Origin: Sambucus nigra
Lineage: Eukaryota > Streptophyta > Magnoliopsida > Dipsacales > Adoxaceae
Length of the DNA stretch: 64,000 nt
NCBI GenBank assembly: GCA_949130495.1
Contig: OX422221.1
Coordinates: forward strand, 31,446,917-31,510,916
Direction of reading: 5' to 3'
Under the pieces are notes generated by a model. That model saw nothing but the letters and a program-made list of their open reading frames with translations. It had not been told where the DNA came from and searched no databases. A program made the position numbers and the translations under genes. Positions 11,678 through 24,694 of the stretch are shown piece after piece. Numbering within the stretch: position 1 is the stretch's first letter; each line of letters starts with the position of its first letter.

Positions 11678-13844
11678 TGTCACACCCCAAACCCAATATC
11701 CATACTAATCATTTATTATTAGAATAATTAAATCATAATCTATAGCCCATTGGAAATATAATTCATCTATCCATATTTTACTGTATAATGCGCATAATCA
11801 ACATAATATTATTATTGTGCCATAACGAAATCAATATCAGAGTCATAATTTAAGCGGACATACAATACTATGATTAACTACGATAAAATTTCACAATCAT
11901 CAACTCAATCCATACTAACGCAAAATATACAATGTGTGAGTAAATTAAAATCTTCAGTGTGACAATGATAAAATCCCCACATTTAAACCCCGGCTCCTTC
12001 CAACGGTGCAACTCTCAAGGTTACCGGTCATATGGTATTCTAGTTGGCAGCATAGAAACCTGAAATTGTTAAAATATAACTGTAAGCATTAAGCTTAGTG
12101 AGGTACTCCTTCCCTACAATGTAATAACAATTCTATATAGAATAAGTGGATATAAAATCCGAACAATCCTGCCCATTGGCAATAACAAATCCTGGAACAT
12201 AAGTTCCAACAAATCATTGGATCTTTGTCCAATTCCAATCCTGGATCATAAGACCCAACCAATCCTGGATATTTTAATATCCAAACAAATCCTGAATACC
12301 GAAGTATTCAAACAAATCCGCTCTTAGAGCTATATTCATATTTATATATGAAACAAATCATAAGTACACTCACCTTGACAGTTTAACTGGATTTTCCCTT
12401 GCCTTTATCCTGTACTTGTTCAATCAGCTCTTCATCCCTTCCTATCATTCTCACAATATTAGTATCATCATAAGAATATTAATAGTCCAAAGAATAACTT
12501 CAATCATAACTCAATTCATAAGCATCATATTATTCAATTCAAATCATTCATTAAAATGAAGTCCCATCTAGACTCAGGTTCTGATATCTAACATATTCAA
12601 ATTACAGCCCAAACCCTTTTTAATTATTCTTGGTAATCCAATCCTTATTATATCATGTTTCCAAAACAAAAGACGGCACATCATTCCGAGTTTCCTAGAG
12701 CAAAATAAGCCTATTTCTTCACTACATAGCAAATCTGCCCTATAGGCTCTTTTATCGTTCATTCAACTTCCAGGAATTTTCATGATTTTTCTACATGATA
12801 AATTTCTGTGATATTTCACCCAACATCAGTAAATACATTGAAAAATATAATATTAAAGTTTCATAATTTTTAAGGTTCGTTTTCTATGTTAAGCAAAACA
12901 TCGAACACATGGCGGGCATATTTTCACCCTTAGGGCAGATTTCTTACCCGAACTTCAAACCCTCACCAAGGACTCATTTGTTGGTATTTTCACATGATTT
13001 TCGGATACGTCATACATATATGAGTCCAGGTTAATATCCAATTGGAAGAAATCGATTCCAGTAATTATACAAAAATATATGGAAGTTTGAATAAACAAAG
13101 TTTCTAAACAAAGAAATCTTAGGGTTTTGTACATTCAACTTAACTTAAACTTGCATATATCCATACATATGCACCCAAACATGAAAGTTCAATAAAAATC
13201 AAGGATTTATATCATATAAATTGTAAATGAAAGAAAAAATAGCAAGATTCATGGTTGGAATTACCTTAGGGGCTTTTTCGTAATTTTCTATGAATTTTCT
13301 TCAATTTTCTCCTCACTTTTTCTTCCTAACTTCCAACTTCTCTTTCCTTAGGCTTAAAATCTCTCATGGCTGCATTTTGGCTGAATAAAGAGGTAATTCT
13401 AAGGGTTTGAGGTCGGCCAAAGCCACCACCCTTCCCAACCAATGAGAATAAAACATTTGTTGCCATATTAAGACAAAATACTACTTAACGGATGGACTAC
13501 TTTGCCCTTGTTTCGTAATTTTGGTATAACTTCTCACTCGAACCTCCGTTTCATTCACCGTTTGTTGTGTTACAACCATAACTCACTTGTCTACAATTAT
13601 GTAGTTTTCACCTCAAGTCAATTGTTATGTCATAAAGGTCAAAACTAGCCTTAAACATGGACATTCCTATCGAAACCTTCAAATTTTGTATTTGTAACTA
13701 ATTCGACATTTCATGCTTTTTGGAGGTAGGATTAGACTAAACATAATAAATTAACATCACATATATTAATAACACACTAATCATATCACACAAGCTAGGC
13801 ATGATTTACATATAATTAATCATAATTATATTCGGGTTGTCACA
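11678..13844 (-). repeat. LTR 2 of array A (shared middle LTR)
   Basis: It is 2167 bp and serves as 3' LTR of unit 2 and 5' LTR of unit 1. It has at least six private substitutions (for example AATCTATAGCC, CTCAAGGTTACC, CTTCATCC) and agrees with LTR 3 at the five sites where LTR 1 differs. No target duplication surrounds it. Confidence 0.96.
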
Positions 13845-16800
13845 ATTCTCCCCCTGTTAGGAAATTTCGTCCTCGAAATTGACATACCTTGGTTGTCCGA
13901 ATCAAAAAAATAGGGATAACGCATTTTCATGCTATCCTCACTCTCCCATGTAGCTTCTTCCATGGAATGCCTTCTCCACACAACTTTCACAAGTGGGATC
14001 ACCTTTGATCTTAATATTTGTTCTTTCCTATCAACGATAGCAAGCGGTTCTTCCACGTAGCTTAAATCTTCCTTCAACTCAATAGGGTGTTCCACCAATA
14101 CATGTGAAGGGTCTGCTACATACTTTCTCAACATAGAAACATGGAAAACATCATGTAACCGAGATAATTCTGGTGGTAACGCTAACTTGTAGGCAACCAT
14201 CCCGACTTTCTCAAGGATTTCATAAGGTCCAATGTAGCGTGGACTTAATTTCCCTTTCTTTCCAAACCTCATAACTCCTTTCCATGGAGATATCCGAAGA
14301 AACACATAATCCCCTTTCTGGAATTCCAAATCTTTTCGTCGTTTATCCGCATAACTTTTCTGTCTGCTTTGAGCTATTCTCATTCTATCTTGAATAATCT
14401 TCACTTTTTCAGTGGTGACTTCAATTAATTCTGGACCCTCTATCTTCCTTTCACCAACTTCACCCCAACATATCGGTGTACGACATCGTCTACCATACAA
14501 GGCTTCATATGGAGCCATACCAATAGTAGACTGAAAACTATTGTTATATGCAAATTCTATCAAAGGCAAATATTCATCCCAATTACCTTTGAAATCAAGC
14601 ACACAAGCTCTAAGCATATCTTCCAAAATCTGTATTGTCCTTTCAGACTGCCCATCTGTCTGGGGGTGAAAAGCCGTACTAAACTTCAAGTTAGTACCCA
14701 TAGCATATTGCAAGCTATCCCAAAATCTGGATGTAAAAGTAGGGTCCCTATCTGAAACAATAGATACCGGTGCTCCATGCAATCGAATAATTTCATTAAC
14801 ATACAATCTAGCATACCTATCAACTGTATACGTAGTCTTGACTGCTAGAAAGTGAGCGGACTTTGTCAATCTATCCACCACTACCCAAATCGAATCTGAC
14901 CCCTTCTGAGATCGAGGAAGCCCAACCATAAAATCCATCGTTACATGATCCCATTTCCATTCTGGTATCGGCAATGGCTGAAGCAGACCAGTAGGTTTTT
15001 GATGCTCCACTTTCACTTGCTGACATATAAGGCACCTCGCAACAAAATCAGCTATTTCCTTCTTCATATTATTCCACCAATAATGCTCCTTTAAATCCCT
15101 ATACATTTTAGTGCCACCAGGATGCATAGTATAAATGGAATTATGAGCCTCATCTAAAATTTCCTCTTTCAATCCACACACATTAGGCACACACAACCGA
15201 TGCTTATACAATAAAGTGCCATCATTCACAATACAAAAATCTTCAGACTTACCATCTCGGAGATCTTGTCGTTTCTTCTCAAGGAAAGGATCTTGACTTT
15301 GCAAATCATGAATACGGGTAGCTAACAAAGGCCTCACGCTTACATGAGCAAAGAATCTGTCCCCATCTGCTAGCTGCAATTCCACTCCCATCAATCTCAA
15401 CTCCATAATATGAGCAACTCTAGCACATCGAATACACGATAACCTGCCTGAAGCCTTTCTACTCAAAGCGTCTGCAACTACATTTGCCTTTCCTGGGTGG
15501 TAGTGAATTGTACAATCATAATCTTTAATTAACTCCATCCACCGCCTCTGCCTCAAATTCAACTCCTTCTGAGTAAACAAATACTTAAGGCTTTGATGGT
15601 CAGTAAAAATTTCACATACCTCACCATATAGATAATGACGCCATAATTTCAAAGCAAACACAATAGCAGCAAGTTCCAAATCATGTGTAGGATAATTACG
15701 TTCATGTGTACGCAACTGCCTAGAAGCATAGGCAATAACTTTACCATGCTGCATAAAAACACAACACAACCCCTGATGTGAACCATCGGTATAAACAACA
15801 AAACCATCTCCACCATGCGGAATAGTAAGAACAGGTGCGGTTACCAACCTCTTTTTCAATTCATCAAAACTATTTTCGCAATCAGAATTCCATTCAAACT
15901 TAACATCTTTCCGAGTCAGTTTAGTCATTGGTAAGGCAATCGAAGAAAATCCCTTAATAAACCTTCTATAATACCCAGCTAAACCCAGAAAACTCCTCAC
16001 CTCAGTCACATTATCGGGTCTCTCCCATTTCACAATAGCCTCTACCTTTTTAGGATCAACACATATACCATCTCCAGAAATAACATGGCCTAAAAATGCA
16101 ACTTGTGATAGCCAAAATTCACACTTGCTAAACTTGGCATACAACTTCTTATCTTTCAACAGATTCAAAATAGTTGTGAGATGCTTTTCATGTTCAACCA
16201 TATCATGGGAATAAATCAGAATATCATCAATAAAAACTATCACAAATGAATCAACAAAAGGATGCAGTACCCGGTTCGTAAGATCCATAAATACAGCTGG
16301 AGCATTAGTCACCCCAAAAGGCATCACAAGAAATTCAAAATGACCATACCGAGTACGGAAAGCGGTTTTAGAAATATCACTTTCCTTCACCCTCACCTGA
16401 TGATAACCCGATCGCAAGTCTATCTTTGAAAACACTTTAGCACCCTGCAACTGATCAAACAAATCATCTATACGAGGTAAAGGATACTTGTTCTTAATTG
16501 TAGCTTTATTCAGTTGCCTATAATCAATACACAAACGCATGGTACCATCTTTCTTTTTCACAAATAAAACTGGCGCACCCCATGGAGATACACTAGGTTG
16601 TATGAACCCCCTATCAAGTAAATCTTGCAATTGAATCTTGAGTTCTTTCAACTCAGCAGGTGCCATTCTATACGGTGCCATAGAAATAGGGGTTGTCCCT
16701 GGTGCTAATTCAATACTAAATTCAACTTCTCTTTCTGGAGGTAACCCTGGCAACTCACTAGGAAACACTTCAGGAAAATCCCGTACAATAGGAACATCGA

Positions 16801-18556
16801 CTAATTGTAAAGCCCCCTTCCTAGTGTCAAGAACATATGCCATAAAACCCTCACAACCCTTACTCAATAATTTCCTCGTCTGAATAGCAGAAATGATGCA
16901 ACTGGGAACAATTTTCCTTTCCCCCACAAATTTAAATTCAGGCTCACCAGGCATATTAAAAACAACTTCCTTACGGAAACAATCCATGGATGCATGATAT
17001 TTGGATAGACAATCCATTCCCAGAATTATATCAAAATCAGAAATATCCAATGGAAGTAGATCTATAACTGTATCTCTAGACCCCACAGTCAAAACACAAT
17101 CATGAAAAACATATTCAGTTACAACCATATCCCCCATAGGCATATAAATACCCAACCCCACATCTAAACGAGCACACGGTATATTCAGGTATATGGCAAA
17201 AGCATAGGACACAAAAGAATGTGTGGAACCAGGATCAACCAAAACATAAGCACTTCTATCACTAACAGAAAGTGTACCTGTCACCACATCTGGCGTAATC
17301 TGAGCTTCTTTCATCGTAAAGACTCGTCCACCTGGCCTGGAACCACTAGCTTGTCCTCTACCCACACTCTTCACTGTACTGCCTGAAGATAACATTCGGC
17401 TTGCTACTTCACTATGTGCTGCTGGAGTCTGTGCCAATTGCGGACAATTCTTCTTAATATGCCCCACTTGATGACAATGGTAGCATTCCAATCCCTTAAG
17501 CTTAGGACACTCAGATTTATAATGTCCTTCCTCTTTACAAAAGAAACATGTAACACCTCCTATTGGGGCCTCACCTCTCCCTGACTTTCTGGCTGAACCA
17601 AAAGATCCTCCACCCCTGGTATCTCTACCAAACCTCCCTTGACCTCTACCACTATCTCCACCACCTCTCTGAAATTTATGAGGTTCCACCTTAACACTTC
17701 CACTCTCACCTCCCCTATACTGAGATGCGTCGAATCTACTTTTCTTAAAACTCTCTCTGCTCGCCACCCCTTGGTTCATTTGCCTTTCTGCTATCATGGC
17801 TTTGTTTACCAGAGAAGCATAATCTTCTAACTCATAAGTGGCTACTCTATTTTGAATAGGCAAAATCAGTCCATCTTGAAACTTACTACATTTATCTTCT
17901 TCCTCCTGCACATACTTAGTAGCAAATCTAGACAAAGCAGTAAATTTAGCATCATACTCCCTCACAGACATGTTCCCTTGGGTCAAATTTATAAACTCCC
18001 TCAGCTTCTCCCTCCTATAGACCTTAGGGAAATACTTAACATACAAAGCTTTAATAAATTCAGCCCAAGTAATAACATCAGTACCTTCCATCCTGGGCAC
18101 CAAATGGTTGCTGGCTTCCCACCAATATTTCGCCTCTCCTTTGAGCTTAAACACAGCTAGATTTACTTTCTGGTTATCTGGAACCTTCATAACTGCAAAG
18201 ATAGTTTCTAGATCCCTGACCCACATCTCAGCTTCCGTAGGTTCAACTGACCCTGAATATTCTGGAGGATTCAACTTCAAAAACTTCTCATGCATGGAAT
18301 CTTTCATTTCCTTCCTTGCCTCTTTCTCAATCCTGGCCACAGTCTTGGATTCTAGATATCTAGCCTGTTGTTCTGCCATTTGCGCCATATTTCTTTCTTG
18401 TTGCTCTGCCATCCTCATCATTGCCTGCGCCATTATTTGCATCTCTGTAGGCTGCTCTTTCTCTCTAGCCCTTCCAGCAACGCTTTGCTCCACTTCAGTA
18501 TTCTCTGTACGAGAAGCGACTCCCTCTTCTCTAGGTTGTCCATTCCCAGGTTCCAT
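13826..18556 (-). CDS. Gag-Pol polyprotein, copy 2 (Ty3/gypsy chromovirus, Tekay/Del-like)
   Basis: It has the same 1576-codon layout as the copy at 6776-11506, and the two proteins differ at eight positions: 38 (E here), 516 (C), 572 (M), 592 (R), 671 (G), 760 (T), 901 (K) and 931 (C). Residues 592 and 671 have the family-typical form here. C516 replaces the Trp of the GMDWLS motif in the protease-RT region, T760 replaces Met in the FMDLMNR segment of the RT, and C931 replaces Gly next to the RNase H active site. So each copy has its own missense changes at conserved places and none has a stop. Zinc knuckles, FIDD, the RNase H acidic residues and the integrase DD35E are all present. Confidence 0.95.
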   Translation of the reverse strand: MEPGNGQPREEGVASRTENTEVEQSVAGRAREKEQPTEMQIMAQAMMRMAEQQERNMAQMAEQQARYLESKTVARIEKEARKEMKDSMHEKFLKLNPPEYSGSVEPTEAEMWVRDLETIFAVMKVPDNQKVNLAVFKLKGEAKYWWEASNHLVPRMEGTDVITWAEFIKALYVKYFPKVYRREKLREFINLTQGNMSVREYDAKFTALSRFATKYVQEEEDKCSKFQDGLILPIQNRVATYELEDYASLVNKAMIAERQMNQGVASRESFKKSRFDASQYRGGESGSVKVEPHKFQRGGGDSGRGQGRFGRDTRGGGSFGSARKSGRGEAPIGGVTCFFCKEEGHYKSECPKLKGLECYHCHQVGHIKKNCPQLAQTPAAHSEVASRMLSSGSTVKSVGRGQASGSRPGGRVFTMKEAQITPDVVTGTLSVSDRSAYVLVDPGSTHSFVSYAFAIYLNIPCARLDVGLGIYMPMGDMVVTEYVFHDCVLTVGSRDTVIDLLPLDISDFDIILGMDCLSKYHASMDCFRKEVVFNMPGEPEFKFVGERKIVPSCIISAIQTRKLLSKGCEGFMAYVLDTRKGALQLVDVPIVRDFPEVFPSELPGLPPEREVEFSIELAPGTTPISMAPYRMAPAELKELKIQLQDLLDRGFIQPSVSPWGAPVLFVKKKDGTMRLCIDYRQLNKATIKNKYPLPRIDDLFDQLQGAKVFSKIDLRSGYHQVRVKESDISKTAFRTRYGHFEFLVMPFGVTNAPAVFMDLTNRVLHPFVDSFVIVFIDDILIYSHDMVEHEKHLTTILNLLKDKKLYAKFSKCEFWLSQVAFLGHVISGDGICVDPKKVEAIVKWERPDNVTEVRSFLGLAGYYRRFIKGFSSIALPMTKLTRKDVKFEWNSDCENSFDELKKRLVTAPVLTIPHGGDGFVVYTDGSHQGLCCVFMQHGKVIAYASRQLRTHERNYPTHDLELAAIVFALKLWRHYLYGEVCEIFTDHQSLKYLFTQKELNLRQRRWMELIKDYDCTIHYHPGKANVVADALSRKASGRLSCIRCARVAHIMELRLMGVELQLADGDRFFAHVSVRPLLATRIHDLQSQDPFLEKKRQDLRDGKSEDFCIVNDGTLLYKHRLCVPNVCGLKEEILDEAHNSIYTMHPGGTKMYRDLKEHYWWNNMKKEIADFVARCLICQQVKVEHQKPTGLLQPLPIPEWKWDHVTMDFMVGLPRSQKGSDSIWVVVDRLTKSAHFLAVKTTYTVDRYARLYVNEIIRLHGAPVSIVSDRDPTFTSRFWDSLQYAMGTNLKFSTAFHPQTDGQSERTIQILEDMLRACVLDFKGNWDEYLPLIEFAYNNSFQSTIGMAPYEALYGRRCRTPICWGEVGERKIEGPELIEVTTEKVKIIQDRMRIAQSRQKSYADKRRKDLEFQKGDYVFLRISPWKGVMRFGKKGKLSPRYIGPYEILEKVGMVAYKLALPPELSRLHDVFHVSMLRKYVADPSHVLVEHPIELKEDLSYVEEPLAIVDRKEQILRSKVIPLVKVVWRRHSMEEATWESEDSMKMRYPYFFDSDNQGMSISRTKFPNRGRIVTTRI

Positions 18557-18727
18557 CTGGAATTATCTGTAATACAATAAAATTCTAACAACCAATATAA
18601 ACAGTTTACAGTACTAAACTATTTGTTAGTATATAAACAATTCAATAATATCAAATCAATCAATAACTGCCATCTAATCGTCACACACGTCCAGAATTAA
18701 TAACCTAGACGCTCTGATACCACTAAT
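18557..18727 (-). other. Leader of unit 2 with primer-binding site (18711-18722)
   Basis: Same arrangement as in unit 1: LTR end, spacer ATTAG, then TGGTATCAGAGC on the minus strand. With LTR 3 as 5' LTR this is the primer site expected for a transcript starting in the right-hand LTR. Confidence 0.9.
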
Positions 18728-20894
18728 TGTCACACCCCAAACCCAATATCCATACTAATCATTTATTATTAGAATAATTAAATCATAATCTAGAGCCCAT
18801 TGGAAATATAATTCATCTATCCATATTTTACTGTATAATGCGCATAATCAACATAATATTATTATTGTGCCATAACGAAATCAATATCAGAGTCATAATT
18901 TAAGCGGACATACAATACTATGATTAACTACGATAAAATTTCACAATCATCAACTCAATCCATACTAACGCAAAATATACAATGTGTGAGTAAATTAAAA
19001 TCTTCAGTGTGACAATGATAAAATCCCCACATTTAAACCCCGGCTCCTTCCAACGGTGCAACTCTCAAAGTTACCGGTCATATGGTATTCTAGTTGGCAG
19101 CATAGAAACCTGAAATTGTTAAAATATAACTGTAAGCATTAAGCTTAGTGAGGTACTCCTTCCCTACAATGTAATAACAATTCTATATAGAATAAGTGGA
19201 TATAAAATCCGAACAATCCTGCCCATTGGCAATAACAAATCCTGGAACATAAGTTCCAACAAATCATTGGATCTTTGTCCAATTCCAATCCTGGATCATA
19301 AGACCCAACCAATCCTGGATATTTTAATATCCAAACAAATCCTGAATACCGAAGTATTCAAACAAATCCGCTCTTAGAGCTATATTCATATTTATATATG
19401 AAACAAATCATAAGTACACTCACCTTGACAGTTTAACTGGATTTTCCCTTGCCTTTATCCTGTACTTGTTCAATCAGCTCTTCTTCCCTTCCTATCATTC
19501 TCACAATATTAGTATCATCATAAGAATATTAATAGTCCAAAGAATAACTTCAATCATAACTCAATTCATAAGCATCATATTATTCAATTCAAATCATTCA
19601 TTAAAATGAAGTCCCATCTAGACTCAGGTTCTGATATCTAACATATTCAAATTACAGCCCAAACCCTTTTTAATTATTCTTGGTAATCCAATCCTTATTA
19701 TATCATGTTTCCAAAACAAAAGACGGCACATCATTCCGAGTTTCCTAGAGCAAAATAAGCCTATTTCTTCACTACATAGCAAATCTGCCCTATAGGCTCT
19801 TTTATCGTTCATTCAACTTCCAGGAATTTTCATGATTTTTCTACATGATAAATTTCTGTGATATTTCACCCAACATCAGTAAATACATTGAAAAATATAA
19901 TATTAAAGTTTCATAATTTTTAAGGTTCGTTTTCTATGTTAAGCAAAACATCGAACACATGGCGGGCATATTTTCACCCTTAGGGCAGATTTCTTACCCG
20001 AACTTCAAACCCTCACCAAGGACTCATTTGTTGGTATTTTCACATGATTTTCGGATATGTCATACATATATGAGTCCAGGTTAATATCCAATTGGAAGAA
20101 ATCGATTCCAGTAATTATACAAAAATATATGGAAGTTTGAATAAACAAAGTTTCTAAACAAAGCAATCTTAGGGTTTTGTACATTCAACTTAACTTAAAC
20201 TTGCATATATCCATACATATGCACCCAAACATGAAAGTTCAATAAAAATCAAGGATTTATATCATATAAATCGTAAATGAAAGAAAAAATAGCAAGATTC
20301 ATGGTTGGAATTACCTTAGGGGCTTTTTCGTAATTTTCTATGAATTTTCTTCAATTTTCTCCTCACTTTTTCTTCCTAACTTCCAACTTCTCTTTCCTTA
20401 GGCTTAAAATCTCTCATGGCTGCATTTTGGCTGAATAAAGAGGTAATTCTAAGGGTTTGAGGTCGGCCAAAGCCACCACCCTTCCCAACCAATGAGAATA
20501 AAACATTTGTTGCCATATTAAGACAAAATACTACTTAACGGATGGACTACTTTGCCCTTGTTTCGTAATTTTGGTATAACTTCTCACTCGAACCTCCGTT
20601 TCATTCACCGTTTGTTGTGTTACAACCATAACTCACTTGTCTACAATTATGTAGTTTTCACCTCAAGTCAATTGTTATGTCATAAAGGTCAAAACTAGCC
20701 TTAAACATGGACATTCCTATTGAAACCTTCAAATTTTGTATTTGTAACTAATTCGACATTTCATGCTTTTTGGAGGTAGGATTAGACTAAACATAATAAA
20801 TTAACATCACATATATTAATAACACACTAATCATATCACACAAGCTAGGCATGATTTACATATAATTAATCATAATTATATTCGGGTTGTCACA
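18728..20894 (-). repeat. LTR 3 of array A (5' LTR)
   Basis: It is 2167 bp and the least changed of the three; I see only one private difference (CCTATTGAAACC). It is followed by the target duplication GTTTT and then the interrupted tail of the Sirevirus LTR. Confidence 0.96.
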
Positions 20895-20899
20895 GTTTT

Positions 20900-20956
20900 T
20901 GTCCAGAATTGAGCCAAAACTATATATGGACTCAATTGGAAATTTGTGTCCTTACA
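20900..20956 (-). repeat. 3' LTR of the Sirevirus-like element, remaining 57 bp
   Basis: TGTCCAGAATTGAGCC to CCTTACA matches 26274-26330 of the other LTR. It is the LTR portion beyond the array A insertion. Confidence 0.92.
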
Positions 20957-21325
20957 AATCTCCCCCTTTGGCTATTCCGGGACAAAAACCAAACAAAAAA
21001 AATCCTAAAGGGCCTTCAAGCTCTACTAGACTCAAAACATAACCCGCCCAAACTTGACTTAACCCAAGGATCAAACGCTTTGGCATAGAAAGATGCCGCT
21101 TTAGAATAATTCCTGCACACTTAAGCAAACTCATCAAATGCATAGGGAATATCAAAATATTAAATGTGCAATTAATTAATTACTCCCCCTAAATTAATTC
21201 TCCCTTTAAACACATGACCTACTTAGAAAGACGTCTCCCCCTAAGATAAATCTCCCCCAAACTAAGATACGATAATAATAGGATTAGATACCATTTCTCC
21301 CCCTATCATCATACTCCCCCTTTTT
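20957..21325 (-). other. Multiple polypurine tracts of the Sirevirus-like element
   Basis: Six copies of AGGGGGAG (CTCCCCC(T/A) on the plus strand) occur at about 20960, 21183, 21235, 21252, 21297 and 21314. The first abuts the 3' LTR and is the normal primer position. Clustered polypurine tracts upstream of the 3' LTR are a described feature of Sireviruses. Confidence 0.8.
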
Positions 21326-22699
21326 GTTCGGGAATAGGCAAAGGATAAAGAACTAATAAATAGCATGTGAAAGCTTAAAGTGATAAGACATGAAAGCATA
21401 TGGGAAATTAAAGCAAGGCAAAGACAAACAGATATCATATATATATATATACTTTAAATATACCAATAAGTACATGCATATATAAATAGATATAAACACA
21501 CACATGACACAAAATACAATAAGTTTGCACACTCGTATGGCAAAAATGTGTCATATGGAAACGGAAGTGTAGGGGTGTGAACTAGCAACAATTAAATTTA
21601 GACCCAAACACTTAAGAAATGTTCACGGAGTTCTCATTTGATTGCAAACTTCATCACAGTTAAATATAACCTCATGTGACAATATATAGATTGAACTCAA
21701 TGAACAAACATACACAATGCATACAAGCCTAGCATGATGATGATTCTACAAACCAAATAGAGTCATGACATTAAAGACAACTAGGATAAACTGACATTGT
21801 GCAAACCGTTGATATACCATCCAAATCTCCCTCAATGAGCATATATATTCTTTTGTTATTGAATGAATATATCAAACAAACATAGGCCTTGGCAATTGAT
21901 TTCTTTTTAATGCCAAATATTCTGTTTTTAGGCCTTTGGATCACATATTTCTTTTAGATCCAATCAACGGTGGCTTACTATCGCAAAGGATTTAATTCAT
22001 CCATTCGGAGCCCTTCCCCGTGCATATATTAATTTATCATGTTTTCATTTTTCACACAAATCTCACATGCAACGGATTTTGACATGCACTAGTCCTCCTA
22101 GGTCATAGATATGTAGATGACTAGATTGATAGGAGAACACCTCAAAAAGCTCAAATATAACATGTGACATTAAGATTTCAAAAGAGCTCGTGCATGTGTG
22201 AATAGAGGCATATAGAAATAGAATCCATTTAAACAATATAAAATCCACCTACTCCATATAAAACATGGTAAAGAACATTTTAAGGATTGAAAATCTAAAC
22301 CAAAAGGTCTAGCCACATGGAAGCGTAAACGATAGGATTCAAACACAAATATATGCCACATAAAGTGTGTCAAACAAAAATACACACAAAACAAAATCAT
22401 TTTGAGTTTTGAACATTTTTAATCAAAAATAAATATTTACTCAAAAGGACAAACAAAAATCATTTGTATTTTTCATTAAGCTTAAATGAAATAAATAAAA
22501 CACAAATGATAAACAAAAATCTTTTTATATTATGCAGTCGATTCAAACACAAAATATAATACAAAAAGATAAACAAGTCATAATTTCTAGCATGTGATAT
22601 GAAATAAGGCAATGACTAGAGAATGACTAAACAAGCATACATATAGCATATGAATATAGCATGAAGTACAAACGCTAAAGTATGCAAAGACGAACACAT
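21326..22699 (-). other. Non-coding interval of the Sirevirus-like element where pol would be expected
   Basis: About 1.4 kb of AT-rich sequence between the end of gag and the polypurine cluster. I find no reading frame with copia protease, integrase or RT motifs and no pol remnant. It contains a short TA run near 21435-21452. Confidence 0.7.
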
Positions 22700-24658
22700 T
22701 TATCCTTTAGATTTAGCAAGGGAGGAGGCATGTGTAAGTAAATGAGAATCAAAATCCCTATTTTGTAAGGCAACCAAGTCGGATTTCCTAACCCAAATTA
22801 ATGAGGAATGACTATTTTGGGGTGTAGGAACGTTAACTACCGTGGTTACTTTACTATGGGGTTTTCTAGGAATTCGTTTAAGATCTAAACGAAATTTCCT
22901 AAGATGACCTTGTCGACCACAATGTGTACAAGTGAGAACATGTCGAAAATATTTACTTAAGGAGTGATCTTTAAAAGTATTCCTAGTTGATTCTCCTAAA
23001 ACATTGGTTTGGGCATTATGAGTAAATTCATTACAAGGATTGAAGCCTAAACCACAAGTGTCATTTTTAATTTGGACCGTTCCTAACATTTTATCTAGTT
23101 TTTTCGAACGACATTCCAAATCAAATTTGACATTACTAGAATCTTTTAATTTATTTTCCAATTCTAAAATGTTAGATTCTAGTAAAAAATTACGCTCTTC
23201 AAAAGTAAGAAGCTCCTTTTTCAAGGATTCCATTAAACCCCTAAGGCTATCTCTCTCGCCTTCTACGTATTCTAGCTTCTCTCGAAGAGTCCTCTCACGT
23301 GTCCTAAGGTCTTCTATTAAGGCACTATCATCAACGACCTTGACACTCTTTCTTAAACAAGCTTCTAACTTCAAATTAGCTCTTTTCAATTTAATAGATT
23401 CTTTATATAATTCATGAAAATCATTTTGAAGTTCACTCACATCAACCTTTTCTTCATTTTCACTCTCTCTTTCTTCTCCACTCTCACTATCATTAAAAAC
23501 AAGGGAATCATGAACAATGACCTTGTAAGTGGCATGTGCTATCATTTCATCAATCGATGAGTTGTCACAATCACTCACATGACTAGCCATAAAAGCCACA
23601 AAATTTTTCTTAGTGGGGGAATCGGGCTTTTCTTCCTTATCACTATCACTAAGGGTTGCATTATATGCAGTGGGTCGTTTACCCTCTTTTCTTAGTTTAA
23701 TGGGGCACTCATAAGCTCTATGGCCATAACCTTCACAACCAAAACACTTATTAGACTCGTCCCTATCTAAATGTTCATTACTAGGTTTAGGGATTTTCTC
23801 GGCTTTAGAAATCTTCTCGCTTTTATCATGTTTAGAAGTATCAAATTTCTTAAAATCATTTTTAACTTTATCTTTATTAAATTTAAGAAATTTTCTAAAT
23901 TTACGAGCAAACAAAGCCATGTCTTCCGAGTCACTATCACTATCGCTCTCTACTACTTGTTTGACCTTTTTTCGGGCTTTTAAAGCAACACCCTTTTCAA
24001 TTTTCTTTTCAGTTTTAGAGGGAAACATATCCAGTTCATAGGTTTGTAAATCACCTACAAGCTCTTCTAATTTCGTAGAGGCTAAAGTGGGTAAAGAATT
24101 TAAAACGGTCACCTTAGGAATAAATCTATCGGGTAGGGACCTCAAAATTTTCTTTACAACACAGTCATCAGGTATTTTCTCTCCCAAGTTAAAGGATGAA
24201 TTAACAATGTCAGAAAGTCTAGCATAAAATTTATCAAAAGTTTCTTTTTCATCCATTTTGATAGTTTCAAATTGAGTGGTGAGGTTTTGGAGTTTTGAAG
24301 CTTTAACGAAACTAGTTCCTTCATTAGTTAATTGTAAAATATCCCAAGCTTCTTTAGCGGTTTCACACGTCATAATACGTCGGAATTCATCCGGTGCGAC
24401 AGCGCTAAATAAGGCATTTAAACCACGGGAATTAAAATTTGCAAGCTTAAACTCATTTTCGGTCCATCTATCGATGGGTTTGGGAACACGTTCATTTTCA
24501 ATTAGATGAGTTGGTGGGGAGTACCCGGTAACAAGAGACATCCAAACACGTTCATCGATAGATTTAAGTGCCGATTTCATTCGCGCTTTCCAATACGCGT
24601 AGTTAGAACCATCAAAAAAAGGAAATTTTGAAAATGGGGAAAAATCCATTTTAGCCAA
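22700..24658 (-). CDS. Gag protein of a Sirevirus-like copia retrotransposon (652 aa)
   Basis: The frame is uninterrupted and starts 37 bases after the primer-binding site. The N-terminus has the copia Gag signature FDGSNYAYWKARM (15-27), followed by a UBN2-type Gag domain to about residue 210. An acidic Ser/Asp stretch (237-246) and a Lys-rich stretch precede a CCHC zinc knuckle (C305, C308, H313, C318). Residues about 405-525 have a charged heptad-like pattern typical of a coiled coil. A second knuckle-like motif (C577, C580, H585) has Phe at 589 where the last Cys should be. The late WVRKSDL segment is seen at the Gag-Pol boundary of related elements. Gag packages element RNA in cytoplasmic particles; known Sirevirus Gags are long and coiled-coil rich. 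No pol follows, so the protein may serve only in trans. Confidence 0.88.
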   Translation of the reverse strand: MAKMDFSPFSKFPFFDGSNYAYWKARMKSALKSIDERVWMSLVTGYSPPTHLIENERVPKPIDRWTENEFKLANFNSRGLNALFSAVAPDEFRRIMTCETAKEAWDILQLTNEGTSFVKASKLQNLTTQFETIKMDEKETFDKFYARLSDIVNSSFNLGEKIPDDCVVKKILRSLPDRFIPKVTVLNSLPTLASTKLEELVGDLQTYELDMFPSKTEKKIEKGVALKARKKVKQVVESDSDSDSEDMALFARKFRKFLKFNKDKVKNDFKKFDTSKHDKSEKISKAEKIPKPSNEHLDRDESNKCFGCEGYGHRAYECPIKLRKEGKRPTAYNATLSDSDKEEKPDSPTKKNFVAFMASHVSDCDNSSIDEMIAHATYKVIVHDSLVFNDSESGEERESENEEKVDVSELQNDFHELYKESIKLKRANLKLEACLRKSVKVVDDSALIEDLRTRERTLREKLEYVEGERDSLRGLMESLKKELLTFEERNFLLESNILELENKLKDSSNVKFDLECRSKKLDKMLGTVQIKNDTCGLGFNPCNEFTHNAQTNVLGESTRNTFKDHSLSKYFRHVLTCTHCGRQGHLRKFRLDLKRIPRKPHSKVTTVVNVPTPQNSHSSLIWVRKSDLVALQNRDFDSHLLTHASSLAKSKG

Positions 24659-24694
24659 AAATTAAAGAATCTTAACGAAATAATTTATCGTTTT

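Larger units (their letters stand above)
4628..20894 (-). mobile_element. Array A: tandem Tekay/Del-like chromovirus, LTR-internal-LTR-internal-LTR
   Basis: Three LTRs of 2167 bp each (4628, 11678, 18728) alternate with two internal regions of 4883 bp, giving an exact period of 7050 bp. The single direct repeat GTTTT lies immediately outside (4623-4627 and 20895-20899) and not around the middle LTR. The array is therefore one integration that later gained a unit, most simply by unequal recombination between LTRs. The LTRs differ from each other at only about 6 to 11 sites by eye, and both gag-pol frames are open. It is the youngest layer of the nest. Confidence 0.96.

Noticed and set aside
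4628..20894. Two independent insertions of the same element side by side
   Set aside because: There is only one target duplication pair, the middle LTR is shared, and the period is exact. Independent insertions would leave four LTRs or separate duplications.
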